Of a stretch of DNA of 64,000 bases, positions 18,240 through 27,447 are shown piece after piece (position 1 is the first letter of the stretch; each line of letters begins with the position of its first letter). The notes beneath the pieces are model-generated. The model had not been told where the DNA came from and did no database searches. It was given only the letters and a program-made list of their open reading frames with translations. Origin of the DNA: JADCCX01 sp031431475 (GTDB lineage Bacteria > Pseudomonadota > Alphaproteobacteria > Rhizobiales > Beijerinckiaceae); assembly GCA_031431475.1 (NCBI GenBank), contig JANPDL010000016.1, positions 1-64,000 of the forward strand. The letters are read 5' to 3'. Made by a program: the position numbers and the translations under genes.

Positions 18240-19688
18240 TCAATATGCGTTCTTTGTATTCAGCAGCGAAACCGGCGTCATGGCGAGAATGTAGAGGTCC
18301 ATCCAGATCGACCAGGTATCGATGTACTGGATGTCGAACTCCACGCGGCGCTGGAGCTTTTCCTCTGTGTCCGTCTCGCCCCGCCAGCCGTTGATCTGGG
18401 CAAGGCCCGTGATGCCGGGCTTCATGCGGTGGCGGGCGTAATAGCCATCAACGACATCGTTATAGAGGCGCTCGCCCGCCTTGCAGGCCGTGGCATGGGG
18501 ACGGGGCCCAACCAGTGATAGCTCGCCTTTCAGCACGTTGAAGAGCTGCGGCAGCTCGTCCAGTGACGTCTTGCGGATGAAGCGACCGACCGGAGTCACG
18601 CGCGGATCATCCTTGGTGACCAGTTTCGATGCCTTGGGGTCACACATATCGGTGAACATCGAGCGGAATTTGTAGACCTCGACGAGCTGGTTGTTGAAGC
18701 CGTGGCGCTTCTGCCTGAAGAAGACCGGACCCTTCGAGGAGAATTTCACGGCACAGGCCACGGCCAGCATGACGGGTGAGAGCAGGATGAGTGCGACAGT
18801 GGCGATCACACGGTCCTCGATCTCTTTCACCGCCCAGCCCCAGTCCGAGAGCGGCTTGTCGAATACGGCGAGGAACGGAATATCGCCGATATAGCTGTAG
18901 GCGCGCGGGCGCAAGCGCAGTTTGCTCTGGTGGGCGCTGATGCGGACATCGATGGGCAGCACCCAGAGTTTCTTCATGAGATGCAGAATACGCTCCTCAG
19001 CTGAGGATGGCAGCGTGACGATGAGGAGATCGATGTCCTCGGCCCTGCAGAAATCGGTCATTTCCTCGAAGGTACCGAGCACGCGGTAGCGGTCCACGGG
19101 ATTTTCAGAGCGGTCCTTGGCCCGGTCATCAAAAACGCCGCAGACCTTGATGCCCGCGCTTTTGGAACGCCTGAGCTGCTTGATCAGTTCTTCTGCCGGG
19201 CGACCACCACCGACAATCACGGCGCGGCGCGTCAGGCGACCCTCGTGCATCCATCGGGTGGTCTGCCACGCAATACCGATGCGTGAGATCGCCATCACGG
19301 CGAAAGTGATGGCAAACCACGTCATCAGGAACTGGCGCGGGATCATTGTCTCGAACCCACCAAGATAAACAAGGCCGATAAGGCCGCCAAAAGCGGCAAG
19401 CAAGCCGCCCGCGACCCGCGCGCACTGGCGCACTGTGTGGCCCAGCGCCGCGATCGTGTAGGCCCAGAACCGCTGCAGCGTGAACAGCACGGCACCGGAC
19501 ATGGCCATGCCCAGCAGCAGGGGTGACCAGACCATGCTTCCCGTCGTTTCCGGCAAGACGGACGCAGCCATCAGAGCCGATACGATCACGATGACCGTAT
19601 CCAGCATGGCCACGCCCGCGACCAGCATGGGCTGATCAATGGGTTCGATGGCTGCTTTGGGTGTTTCAGTGGGGGCTGGTGTGTTCAT
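18240..19688 (-). CDS. Undecaprenyl-phosphate sugar phosphotransferase (exopolysaccharide synthesis)
   Basis: Initiating enzyme of exopolysaccharide synthesis that moves a sugar-1-phosphate from a UDP-sugar to the lipid carrier. 482 residues: five N-terminal membrane helices (about 30-150), a CoA-binding-like Rossmann region ('IVGGGRPAEELIKQL' near 155), another helix near 290-310, then the bacterial sugar transferase domain with 'GPVFFRQKRHG', 'VYKFRSM', 'KTSLDELPQLFNVLKGELS', 'VGPRPHA' and 'KPGITGLAQI'. This is the WcaJ/ExoY/PssY-type architecture. The gene appears to stand alone, far from a glycosyltransferase cluster. Confidence 0.9.
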   Translation of the reverse strand: MNTPAPTETPKAAIEPIDQPMLVAGVAMLDTVIVIVSALMAASVLPETTGSMVWSPLLLGMAMSGAVLFTLQRFWAYTIAALGHTVRQCARVAGGLLAAFGGLIGLVYLGGFETMIPRQFLMTWFAITFAVMAISRIGIAWQTTRWMHEGRLTRRAVIVGGGRPAEELIKQLRRSKSAGIKVCGVFDDRAKDRSENPVDRYRVLGTFEEMTDFCRAEDIDLLIVTLPSSAEERILHLMKKLWVLPIDVRISAHQSKLRLRPRAYSYIGDIPFLAVFDKPLSDWGWAVKEIEDRVIATVALILLSPVMLAVACAVKFSSKGPVFFRQKRHGFNNQLVEVYKFRSMFTDMCDPKASKLVTKDDPRVTPVGRFIRKTSLDELPQLFNVLKGELSLVGPRPHATACKAGERLYNDVVDGYYARHRMKPGITGLAQINGWRGETDTEEKLQRRVEFDIQYIDTWSIWMDLYILAMTPVSLLNTKNAY

Positions 19689-19865
19689 GGCGGTATTCCG
19701 GTCTTGCAGGTGTGATCGGAGGGTACCGGTAATTCGCTGAGGGAGGTTTAAGGGATGTGGTAAAGCTGCTGTTAACCATGATGTCCTGCGGCAAGACAGG
19801 GGTAGAAGCTTGGCCCCGTTTGCTCTAAAGCGCGGTCCTTCAAACAGAATCTGGTGAAATTGCCC

Positions 19866-20900
19866 ATGCGTGCGTTGCAGCTACACGGTGACCGAGACTT
19901 GCGTCTCGTCGAGATGGACGATCCGGCTGCGCCCGCGCCGGGCGAGGTACAGATTGCTGTCAGCCATGTCGCGCTCAATCATATCGATGTCTGGGGCTTC
20001 CGGGGCATGGCCTTTGCCAAGCGCCAGATGCCGCTCGTGGTGGGTGCGGAAGGATCCGGCAGGATTGTGGCGGTTGGCGAGGGCGTGACGGGTCTCAAAA
20101 CCGGTGACCGCGTGACGATGTATGGCGCGCTGACCTGCGGCCAGTGCAAGAACTGCAAGGCTGGCATCGACAACCTCTGCGAGGATGTGAAGGGGGTCTA
20201 CGGTTTCCACATCCACGGCTTTGCCCGCGAGAAGCTGAATATGCCCGCGCGCCTTGTCGTCAAGGTCCCCGATGCAGTGGAACAGGCTAATGCGGCCTGT
20301 GCGGGCATAGCCTTTGGAACGACACAGCATATGCTTTTCGACAACGCTAAGCTTCTGCCGGGCGAAACCGTGCTGGTGCACGCCGGCGGTTCGGGCATCG
20401 GCACCGTCGCGATCAAGATGGCCAAGGCCATCGGCTGCACCGTGATCACCACTGTGGGAGATGACGAAAAAGGCGCGAAAGCAAAGGCGCTAGGGGCGGA
20501 TCACGTCATCAACTACCGGACCGAGCGCTTCGAGGGCGAGCTTCGCCAGTGGACCAAGCGCAACACGCCAAGGGTCGGTGTGGATGTCGTCTTCGAGCAT
20601 GTGGGCGCAGACACCTGGAACGGCTCGCTGCTGTCGATGAAGAAGGGTGGCCGCCTCGTGACCTGCGGTTCCACCTCAGGCGTCAGTGTCACCATGAACC
20701 TGATGCAGCTGTTTCAGCAGCAATATCGCATTTTCGGCTCGTTCGGCTGCCGCATCGAGAATATCGGCCAGAGCCTGGACAAGATGGCGGCGGGCATCAC
20801 GCCGGTGATCGACACAATCTTTCCGGTGGCGGAACTGGAAAAGGGGATCGAGCGGCTAGAAAGCCGGAAAGTCTTCGGCAAAATCCTCGTCGCTTTCTGA
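19866..20900 (+). CDS. Zinc-binding alcohol dehydrogenase / quinone oxidoreductase family protein
   Basis: 344-residue medium-chain dehydrogenase. The structural zinc lobe has four cysteines ('CGQCKNCKAGIDNLC' near 92-106). The residue corresponding to the catalytic-zinc Cys38 is absent, because the motif reads 'ALNHIDVW', as in quinone-oxidoreductase-like members. The NAD(P) loop 'HAGGSGIGTVAIKMA' lies near 171-185. The substrate is unknown. An in-frame GTG at 19854 is an alternative start. Confidence 0.85.
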   Translation: MRALQLHGDRDLRLVEMDDPAAPAPGEVQIAVSHVALNHIDVWGFRGMAFAKRQMPLVVGAEGSGRIVAVGEGVTGLKTGDRVTMYGALTCGQCKNCKAGIDNLCEDVKGVYGFHIHGFAREKLNMPARLVVKVPDAVEQANAACAGIAFGTTQHMLFDNAKLLPGETVLVHAGGSGIGTVAIKMAKAIGCTVITTVGDDEKGAKAKALGADHVINYRTERFEGELRQWTKRNTPRVGVDVVFEHVGADTWNGSLLSMKKGGRLVTCGSTSGVSVTMNLMQLFQQQYRIFGSFGCRIENIGQSLDKMAAGITPVIDTIFPVAELEKGIERLESRKVFGKILVAF

Positions 20901-21059
20901 TCTGCGACCTGCTCCGCAACACCAACAGGGCTGCCATCCGTTGAGTTGTGTTGCCGCCGCGACCCAACCGTGATATCGCGCCGCACAATCGAGCGATCGC
21001 CGGTTTTGCCGCCGATCGCTTTCTGTCTTTCAAGACACCCCGTTTCAGGACACTTTTCG

Positions 21060-22889
21060 ATGGAAATTCGCAATATAGCCATCATCGCGCACGTCGATCA
21101 CGGCAAGACGACGCTGGTGGACAAGCTTCTGGGCCAGTCCGGTTCGTTCCGAGAGAACGCGCGGATCATCGAGCGCGTGATGGATTCTAACGATCTCGAA
21201 AAGGAGCGCGGCATCACCATCATGGCGAAATGCACCTCCGTCGAGTGGAAGGGCACGCGCATCAACATCGTCGATACGCCGGGTCATGCCGATTTCGGCG
21301 GTGAGGTGGAGCGCATCCTCAACATGGTGGACTCGGCCATTGTGCTGGTCGACGCCGCCGAAGGTCCGATGCCACAAACGAAATTCGTGGTCGGCAAGGC
21401 GCTGAAGCTCGGCCTGCGCCCCATCGTCGCGATCAACAAGGTGGATCGCCCGGATGCGCGCCATGTCGAGGTGATCAACGAGGTATTCGACCTTTTTGCA
21501 GCACTCGATGCCAACGATGACCAGCTCGATTTCCCGATCCTCTACGGCTCAGGCCGCGAGGGGTGGATGAATGTCGCCGCTGAAGGCCCGAAGGACCAAG
21601 GCCTCGCGCCACTGTTCGATCTGGTGCTGAAGCACGTACCGCTGGCCAAGACCGAACCCGGTGCCTTCCGCATGATCGGTACGCTGCTGGAAGCCAATCC
21701 GTTCCTCGGCCGAATGATCACAGGGCGTGTCACATCAGGCTCGATCAAGCCAAACCAGTCGATCAAGGTGCTGGGGCAGGATGGCTCCGTGGTCGAGACC
21801 GGTCGCATTTCCAAGATTCTCGCCTTCCGTGGCGTCGAGCGCCAGCCCATCGATGAGGCGGTTGCGGGCGATATCGTCGCCATCGCAGGCCTGTCCAAGG
21901 GTTCAGTGGCGGACACGTTCTGTGCGCCGGAAATTACCGAGGCGATGAAGGCCCAGCCCATCGATCCGCCCACCGTGACCATGAGCTTCATCGTCAACGA
22001 CAGCCCGCTGGCGGGCACCGAAGGCGACAAGGTGACGAGCCGCGTCATCCGCGACCGTCTGCTCAAGGAAGCAGAAGGCAACGTCACGCTGAAGATCGAG
22101 GAAAGCACCGACAAGGACGCTTTCCACGTGTCTGGACGCGGTGAATTGCAGCTCGCCATCCTGATCGAGACGATGCGCCGCGAAGGCTTCGAAATCGCCA
22201 TGTCGCGTCCGCGCGTTGTGATGAAGAAGGATGACGCGACGGGACAGACGCTGGAGCCCATCGAGGAAGTTCTCATCGACGTGGATGAGGAATATTCCGG
22301 CGTGGTCATCCAGAAGATGTCGGAACGCAAGGCCGACATGCTGGAAATGAAGCCCTCGGGTGGCAACCGCCTGCGTCTGGTCTTCCATGCACCGACCCGT
22401 GGCCTGATCGGCTATCAGTCGGAGCTGCTGACCGACACGCGCGGCACGGCGGTGATGAACCGGCTGTTTCACGCCTATGAGCCCTACAAGGGCGAAATGG
22501 CGGGCCGTAACAACGGTGTTCTCATCTCGAATGATGCGGGTGAGGCCGTGGCCTATGCCATGTGGAACCTCGAGGATCGCGGCGCGATGATGATAGAGCC
22601 GGGCTGGAAGGTCTATCAGGGCATGATCATCGGCATCCATAACCGCGACAACGATCTTGAGGTCAATATCCTGAAGGGCAAGAAGCTCACCAACGTCCGT
22701 GCCGCCGGCAAGGACGAGGCCGTGCGCCTGACGCCGCCAATCCGCATGACGCTTGAAAAGGCGCTGGCCTGGATTCAGGATGACGAACTGGTGGAAGTGA
22801 CACCGAAATCGATCCGCATCCGCAAGACGTACCTCGATCTCAACGACCGCAAGCGCTTCAGCAAGCAGAAGGAAGCGCTGGCGAGCTGA
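21060..22889 (+). CDS. typA: Translational GTPase TypA/BipA
   Basis: Ribosome-binding GTPase linked to 50S assembly, stress and cold adaptation. The chosen ATG gives the canonical start MEIRNIAIIAHVDHGKTTL; the frame is open further upstream but without similarity. G1 AHVDHGKTT is at 10-18, G3 'DTPGHADF' near 75-82, G4 'NKVD' near 130. Domain II and the EF-G-like domains follow, with 'GRGELQLAILIETMRREGFE' and the BipA-specific C-terminal domain ('GLIGYQSELLTDTRGTAVMN'). 609 residues is full length. A good terminator follows. Confidence 0.97.
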   Translation: MEIRNIAIIAHVDHGKTTLVDKLLGQSGSFRENARIIERVMDSNDLEKERGITIMAKCTSVEWKGTRINIVDTPGHADFGGEVERILNMVDSAIVLVDAAEGPMPQTKFVVGKALKLGLRPIVAINKVDRPDARHVEVINEVFDLFAALDANDDQLDFPILYGSGREGWMNVAAEGPKDQGLAPLFDLVLKHVPLAKTEPGAFRMIGTLLEANPFLGRMITGRVTSGSIKPNQSIKVLGQDGSVVETGRISKILAFRGVERQPIDEAVAGDIVAIAGLSKGSVADTFCAPEITEAMKAQPIDPPTVTMSFIVNDSPLAGTEGDKVTSRVIRDRLLKEAEGNVTLKIEESTDKDAFHVSGRGELQLAILIETMRREGFEIAMSRPRVVMKKDDATGQTLEPIEEVLIDVDEEYSGVVIQKMSERKADMLEMKPSGGNRLRLVFHAPTRGLIGYQSELLTDTRGTAVMNRLFHAYEPYKGEMAGRNNGVLISNDAGEAVAYAMWNLEDRGAMMIEPGWKVYQGMIIGIHNRDNDLEVNILKGKKLTNVRAAGKDEAVRLTPPIRMTLEKALAWIQDDELVEVTPKSIRIRKTYLDLNDRKRFSKQKEALAS

Positions 22890-22917
22890 GGCTTTCGCTC
22901 AACAATTGAAACATTTT

Positions 22918-22944
22918 GCCCGGCCTTGCGCCGGGCATTTTTTT
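22918..22944 (+). terminator. Rho-independent terminator after typA
   Basis: GCCCGGC (22918-22924) and GCCGGGC (22930-22936) form a 7-bp GC stem with a CTTGC loop, directly followed by ATTTTTTT. It lies 28 bases after the typA stop codon and is the clearest intrinsic terminator in the window. Confidence 0.9.
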
Positions 22945-23150
22945 GCCCTGTTCATTTTCCTGACACCCATATTCATCTTCTGGCCACGATAATCCGTCTA
23001 TCTCGCCCCCACGCTGTGCAGACAGTGTGACGGTGCAATCTTCCGTGCCGTTGAAACTCCGCCTGAACCTGGCAAGGACGCTGGGCTTGTGCGAGCCGTC
23101 ATCCTGTGGCTTCGTTGCTTGTAGCGAACCCTTAAACTCCGGGAATCGTG

Positions 23151-23963
23151 ATGTACCGTTCTGCCCTGATGCTTTTCGCCAGCCTGGTTTCAGCGACGCC
23201 CTTGCTGGCACAGCAGGACCAGCCCATGACCATCGCACTCGTGCGGATGGCGCTGCCCGGCTGTGATCCCTATTGCCCCGAGTTCATCTCCGCGCAGGGC
23301 GTGGTGCAGCCGGATTCCGACCGTAAATTGCGCAGGCTGCTGGATGGTCTGAACGGACAGCGACCACCTGTCGTCATCAATTCATCCGGCGGCAATGTCG
23401 ACGCGGCTATGGCCATGGGCCGGGCGATCCGGACTCTGGGGCTGGATGTCGCCGTGGCGCGTGTCGTTCCCGGAGCGATCTGCCAAACCGGTGATTCCGC
23501 CTGCGTCGCCGAGCAGAAAGGCAAACCGCCGATGCGCAGCGTGAGCTTTGACCAGACGATCTGCTCCTCGGCCTGCACGCTTGTTCTGGCCGGTGGCATG
23601 CGTCGAATCATCATGGGGAACGCCCGCATCGGCGTGCATTCCATGGCGGAATCCGAGACGGAAAGGGTGATCGAACGCGTCTATCGCCGTTCCGGTGATC
23701 AGATTGGCGAAAGCGGGCGTGAGATCATTTCGGAACGCGTCATCTCGCAGAAAAGCCGCACCGTGGATGCGCCGCCAGAGGTTGCCAACCGCGGTGTGCC
23801 CGAGCATCTCGCCAGCATGGGCATCAACCGCCGCTTCACCGAGATCACGCTGGCGACGCCGCATAGCCAGATCCGGGTGCTCTCGGCGAAAGAGATGATG
23901 GATACCGGCATAGCCACCCACAATGCCGAGCCGTTGAAAGTGTTGGGCTTCCTGCCGCAGTAA
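23151..23963 (+). CDS. Exported ClpP/crotonase-fold-like protein of unknown function
   Basis: 270 residues with a Sec signal peptide (MYRSALMLFASLVSATPLLAQ, cleavage probably after LLA-Q). The mature protein contains 'VVINSSGGNVDAAMAMGRAIRTLG' (about 75-98) and 'CSSACTLVLAGGMRRI', the arrangement found in ClpP-like periplasmic proteins (COG3904 type) where the SSGG loop and 'SACTL' mark the fold. Several cysteine pairs ('CDPYC', 'CQTGDSAC', 'CSSAC') are consistent with disulphides outside the cytoplasm. No protease activity can be claimed. A GTG at 23148 is an alternative start. Confidence 0.75.
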   Translation: MYRSALMLFASLVSATPLLAQQDQPMTIALVRMALPGCDPYCPEFISAQGVVQPDSDRKLRRLLDGLNGQRPPVVINSSGGNVDAAMAMGRAIRTLGLDVAVARVVPGAICQTGDSACVAEQKGKPPMRSVSFDQTICSSACTLVLAGGMRRIIMGNARIGVHSMAESETERVIERVYRRSGDQIGESGREIISERVISQKSRTVDAPPEVANRGVPEHLASMGINRRFTEITLATPHSQIRVLSAKEMMDTGIATHNAEPLKVLGFLPQ

Positions 23964-23968
23964 CTGGC

Positions 23969-25168
23969 TCAGTGCTTGCTATCTAAAGCGCCCAGCACGC
24001 CACGCGCGATCAGCGCCGCAATGGTCTCCTCGTCAAGACCAAGCTCCCGCGCCACATCCGCGCCATGTTCTCCCGGCTTTGGCAGGTCGCGCCTCAGGCC
24101 GAGCCGCTCGCCACCCATGGATAGCGGCAAGGCCGGAACCGGCGTGGTCCTGCCGTTGTCCAGCGTTACCGTCACCATCGCGCCGGGATGGTTGAGATGG
24201 GGGTCATCGAAGAGCTCATGCGGCTTGGTGATCGGCGCGAAGGGCAGGCCGATGCGTTCGCATTCCGCCAGAATATCCGCCTTGGTCCGCCCCGCGAACA
24301 GCTGCCGCAGCCGGGGCAGGAACTGGTCCCGTTGCAGTACGCGCTCGCGGTTGGAACCAAGGCCCGGCGCGTCCACGAGATCGGGCAGATCGAAGGCCTC
24401 GCAGAATGTCCGCCACTGGCTATCGCTGACGACGCCAACGAAGACCTGGCTGCCATCGGATGTATCGAAGACATCATAGACCGCCCAAGCCGCCAGCCGT
24501 TCCGGCATCGGGTTGGCGGGCTTTCCGGTGACGGCATATTGCAGCATGTGTTGCGACACGAGGAACATGTTGTTCTCGAACAGGCCGCTGGTGATGTGCT
24601 GGCCGAGTCCGGTTGCGTGGCGCTCGTTCAGCGCGGCCAGAATACCGATCACGCCGAACATGCCACCCATGATGTCATTGACCGAGGCTCCGGCCCTCAG
24701 CGGCCGGCCCGGGGGGCCGGTCATATAGGCGAGACCGCCCATCATCTGCACCACTTCGTCCAGTGCGGTGCGCTTTTCGTAGGGTCCCGCAAGGAAGCCC
24801 TTGAGCGAGCAATAGATCAGCCTCGCATTGTCGGCTTTCAGCGTCTCGTAGCCCAGACCCATGGCATCCAGCGCGCCTGGCCGGAAGTTTTCCAGAACCA
24901 CATCGGCCTCGCGGATCAGCTTGCGCGCGAAGGCCATGCCGTCGGCTGATTTCAGATCAAGCGCCACGCTGCGCTTGTTGCGGTTCATGGCAGCGAAAAA
25001 GCCTGCGCCGGACCCCGCCAACCTGCGTGTGTTGTCGCCGTCCGGCACCGGCTCGACCTTGACCACGTCTGCGCCGAGATCACCGAGGATGAGGCCGCAG
25101 CTTGGGCCCATCACCATATGAGAGAACTCGACGACCTTGATCCCCGCGAGGGGTTGCGGGCCGCTCAT
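23969..25168 (-). CDS. Family III CoA-transferase (CaiB/BaiF type)
   Basis: 399 residues. The family start 'LAGIKVVEFSHMVMGPSCG' and 'LGADVVKVEPVPDGD' form the CoA-binding Rossmann part, 'ALDLKSADG' follows, and 'VLENFRPGALDAMGLGYETL' is typical. Later blocks include 'MGGMFGVIGILAALNERHATG'. These enzymes move CoA between carboxylic acids. It is the second gene of a pair, 4 bases overlapping with the HMG-CoA-lyase-like gene, so it may make the CoA ester that the lyase then cleaves. Confidence 0.9.
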   Translation of the reverse strand: MSGPQPLAGIKVVEFSHMVMGPSCGLILGDLGADVVKVEPVPDGDNTRRLAGSGAGFFAAMNRNKRSVALDLKSADGMAFARKLIREADVVLENFRPGALDAMGLGYETLKADNARLIYCSLKGFLAGPYEKRTALDEVVQMMGGLAYMTGPPGRPLRAGASVNDIMGGMFGVIGILAALNERHATGLGQHITSGLFENNMFLVSQHMLQYAVTGKPANPMPERLAAWAVYDVFDTSDGSQVFVGVVSDSQWRTFCEAFDLPDLVDAPGLGSNRERVLQRDQFLPRLRQLFAGRTKADILAECERIGLPFAPITKPHELFDDPHLNHPGAMVTVTLDNGRTTPVPALPLSMGGERLGLRRDLPKPGEHGADVARELGLDEETIAALIARGVLGALDSKH

Positions 25169-26121
25169 GCAGCGGCTCCAGAGGGCAGGAATCCTCTTGG
25201 ATAGCCCACCTCATGCATGTGACCGTAGAGCGTCTCGCCCGGCAGGCCCGCGAGAACGCTGTCACGCGCGGCGATCAGCCGGTTCATGTCGATGCCGGTG
25301 CGCAAGCCCATGCCTTCCAGCAGGAAAACCAGATCCTCCGTGACGATGTTGCCTGTGGCACCGGGCGCATAGGGGCAGCCGCCGAGGCCGCCCAGCGAAG
25401 AGTCGAAGGTGGTCACGCCCGCATCAAGCGCCGCGACGACATTGGCGAGTCCCTGACCGCGCGTGTTGTGGAAATGTGCGGCTCCCGCCTTGTTGCCCAA
25501 GGCTTGTTTCAGCCGCGTGAACAGGCGCTTCACCTGCGCCGGGTTGCCCATGCCGGTGGTATCCGCAAGATTGATTGAATCGACCCCTGTTTTCGCCAGT
25601 GTTACCGCCAGTTCGATCACCCAATTCTCCGAGACCTGCCCTTCCATGGTGCAGCCGAACGCGGTGGATATCCCCGCCTCGATCTCAGTCCGGAGTGGGC
25701 CGGGGAGGCTGTTCCGCAATCGTACCACCGCAGCCACCTGCTCCACCGCCTGTTCCGGCGTCATGTTGATGTTGGAAAGGCTATGCAGGCGCGAGGCCGA
25801 GACAGGCAGGCTGATCTTCTGGGCACCGGCTGATATGGCCCGCTCCGCGCCTTTGAGATTGGGGACCAGGACAGCGACGCAAAAACCACCCATTGCGAGA
25901 GAACCCTGCACCACGTCGGCGGCATCAGCCATTTGCGGCAGCAGCTTTGGTGAAACGAAAGAACCAACCTCGATTTCGGCCAGACCTGCCTGTGCAAGTG
26001 CCGCAATCCAGCACAGCTTGGCATCGGTCGCCATCGTGCGATTGATGCTCTGCAAGCCGTCACGGGGGCCGACTTCGCTGATCAGGATATCGCGTTTTGG
26101 CAATTTTACTTGTTGATCCAT
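25165..26121 (-). CDS. Hydroxymethylglutaryl-CoA lyase family protein
   Basis: 318-residue TIM-barrel lyase. Marks are 'SEVGPRDGLQS' near the start (metal-binding Asp and catalytic Arg), 'HFHNTRGQGLANVVAAL' (metal His pair) and 'TTFDSSLGGLGGCPYAPGATGN' with the catalytic Cys. The reaction is cleavage of a 3-hydroxy-3-methylglutaryl-type CoA to acetyl-CoA and a ketoacid, as in leucine breakdown, but related citramalyl-type lyases are possible. The stop overlaps the CoA-transferase start. Confidence 0.9.
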   Translation of the reverse strand: MDQQVKLPKRDILISEVGPRDGLQSINRTMATDAKLCWIAALAQAGLAEIEVGSFVSPKLLPQMADAADVVQGSLAMGGFCVAVLVPNLKGAERAISAGAQKISLPVSASRLHSLSNINMTPEQAVEQVAAVVRLRNSLPGPLRTEIEAGISTAFGCTMEGQVSENWVIELAVTLAKTGVDSINLADTTGMGNPAQVKRLFTRLKQALGNKAGAAHFHNTRGQGLANVVAALDAGVTTFDSSLGGLGGCPYAPGATGNIVTEDLVFLLEGMGLRTGIDMNRLIAARDSVLAGLPGETLYGHMHEVGYPRGFLPSGAAA

Positions 26122-26169
26122 AACCCGATGGGAAACATGTTAGCCCACGAAGTGCAAGGTGGATCAGCT

Positions 26170-27306
26170 TCACAGCATGATGGAGCGATCCACCTGTTTG
26201 ATATCCGTCCTGCCGCAGAATGCCATCGTGATGTCCAGCTCCTTGTGGATGATCTCCAACACTTTGGTGACGCCCTCCTGGCCCATGGCACCAAGCCCAT
26301 AAAGGAAGGCGCGGCCTATCATGGTGCCCTTCGCGCCCAGTGCCACGGCCTTGAGCACGTCCTGCCCGCTGCGGATACCGCCATCCATCCAGACCTCGGT
26401 CTTGCTGCCAGCCAGCGCTTCGGCAATGGCGGGAAGAGCCGCGATGGACGAGGGTGCACCGTCGAGCTGGCGACCGCCATGATTGGAGACGATGATGGCA
26501 TCCGCGCCATGTTTTACGGCCAGTTTGGCATCTTCTGCATCCAGAATGCCCTTGAGCACGATCTTGCCGCCCCAACGCTCCTTGATCCAGCTCAGGTCTT
26601 CCCAGCTGAGGCTCGGATCGAACTGCTGCGCGGTCCAGGCCGAGAGCGAGGCCATGTTCTCGATGCCCTTCACATGACCAACGATGTTGCGGAACTCGCG
26701 CCGCTTGGTACCCAGCATGCCCAGGCACCATTGCGGCTTGGTCATCATGTTCAGGATATTGGGGATGGTCAGCTTGGGCGGCGCCGACAAGCCATTGCGG
26801 ATGTCCTTGTGGCGCTGGCCGAGAACCTGCAGATCAAGCGTCACCACAAGCGCCGAGCAACCCGCAGCCTTGGCGCGGTCGATCAGGCGCCCCACGAAAT
26901 CACGGTCGCGCATCACATAGAGCTGGAACCAGAATGGCTTCTTGGTGTTTTCAGCGATATCCTCGATGGAACAGATGCTCATGGTGGACAGGCAGAACGG
27001 CACACCAAAGGCTTCCGCTGCCTTCGCCGCGAGGATTTCACCGTCAGCGTGCTGCATGCCGGTCATGCCGGTCGGGGCCAGGGCCACCGGCATGGCCACG
27101 TCACTTCCCAACATCTGGGTCCGCACCGAGCGCTTCTCGATGTTCACGGCTACGCGCTGGCGAAGCTTGATCGCGGCGAAATCTGATTCATTGGCGCGGT
27201 AGGTGGATTCGGTCCACGAGCCTGAGTCCGCATAGTCATAGAACATGCGAGGCACACGCTTTTCGGCCAGAATACGCAGGTCTTCGATGTTCGTGATCAC
27301 GGGCAT
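26170..27306 (-). CDS. lldD: FMN-dependent L-lactate dehydrogenase / alpha-hydroxy-acid oxidase
   Basis: 378 residues. The start at ATG 27306 gives the family N-terminus 'MPVITNIEDLRILAEKRVPRMFYDYADSGSWTE'; an upstream ATG at 27396 adds residues without similarity. The flavin-binding and catalytic motif 'SNHGGRQLDGAPSS' is near 250, with 'WMDGGIRSGQDVLKA' and 'GRAFLYGLGAMG' after it. The enzyme is membrane-associated and passes electrons from L-lactate to the respiratory chain. It is divergent from glpD across 141 bases. Confidence 0.9.
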   Translation of the reverse strand: MPVITNIEDLRILAEKRVPRMFYDYADSGSWTESTYRANESDFAAIKLRQRVAVNIEKRSVRTQMLGSDVAMPVALAPTGMTGMQHADGEILAAKAAEAFGVPFCLSTMSICSIEDIAENTKKPFWFQLYVMRDRDFVGRLIDRAKAAGCSALVVTLDLQVLGQRHKDIRNGLSAPPKLTIPNILNMMTKPQWCLGMLGTKRREFRNIVGHVKGIENMASLSAWTAQQFDPSLSWEDLSWIKERWGGKIVLKGILDAEDAKLAVKHGADAIIVSNHGGRQLDGAPSSIAALPAIAEALAGSKTEVWMDGGIRSGQDVLKAVALGAKGTMIGRAFLYGLGAMGQEGVTKVLEIIHKELDITMAFCGRTDIKQVDRSIML

Positions 27307-27447
27307 AGCAAGGTTCCGGTTATTTGATCTCTGGACTGCTTCTGGACCCCGCCGCTTGAGCGATGTCAACCTGATCCGCTTTCGGGGGGCTTTCAATCAC
27401 TCCGAAAACGCGTATCCAGAACAGCAAATCGAGGTAGATATTTCTTC

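Noticed and set aside
21542..22640. Minus-strand open frames opposite typA
   Set aside because: Antisense shadows of a highly conserved gene.
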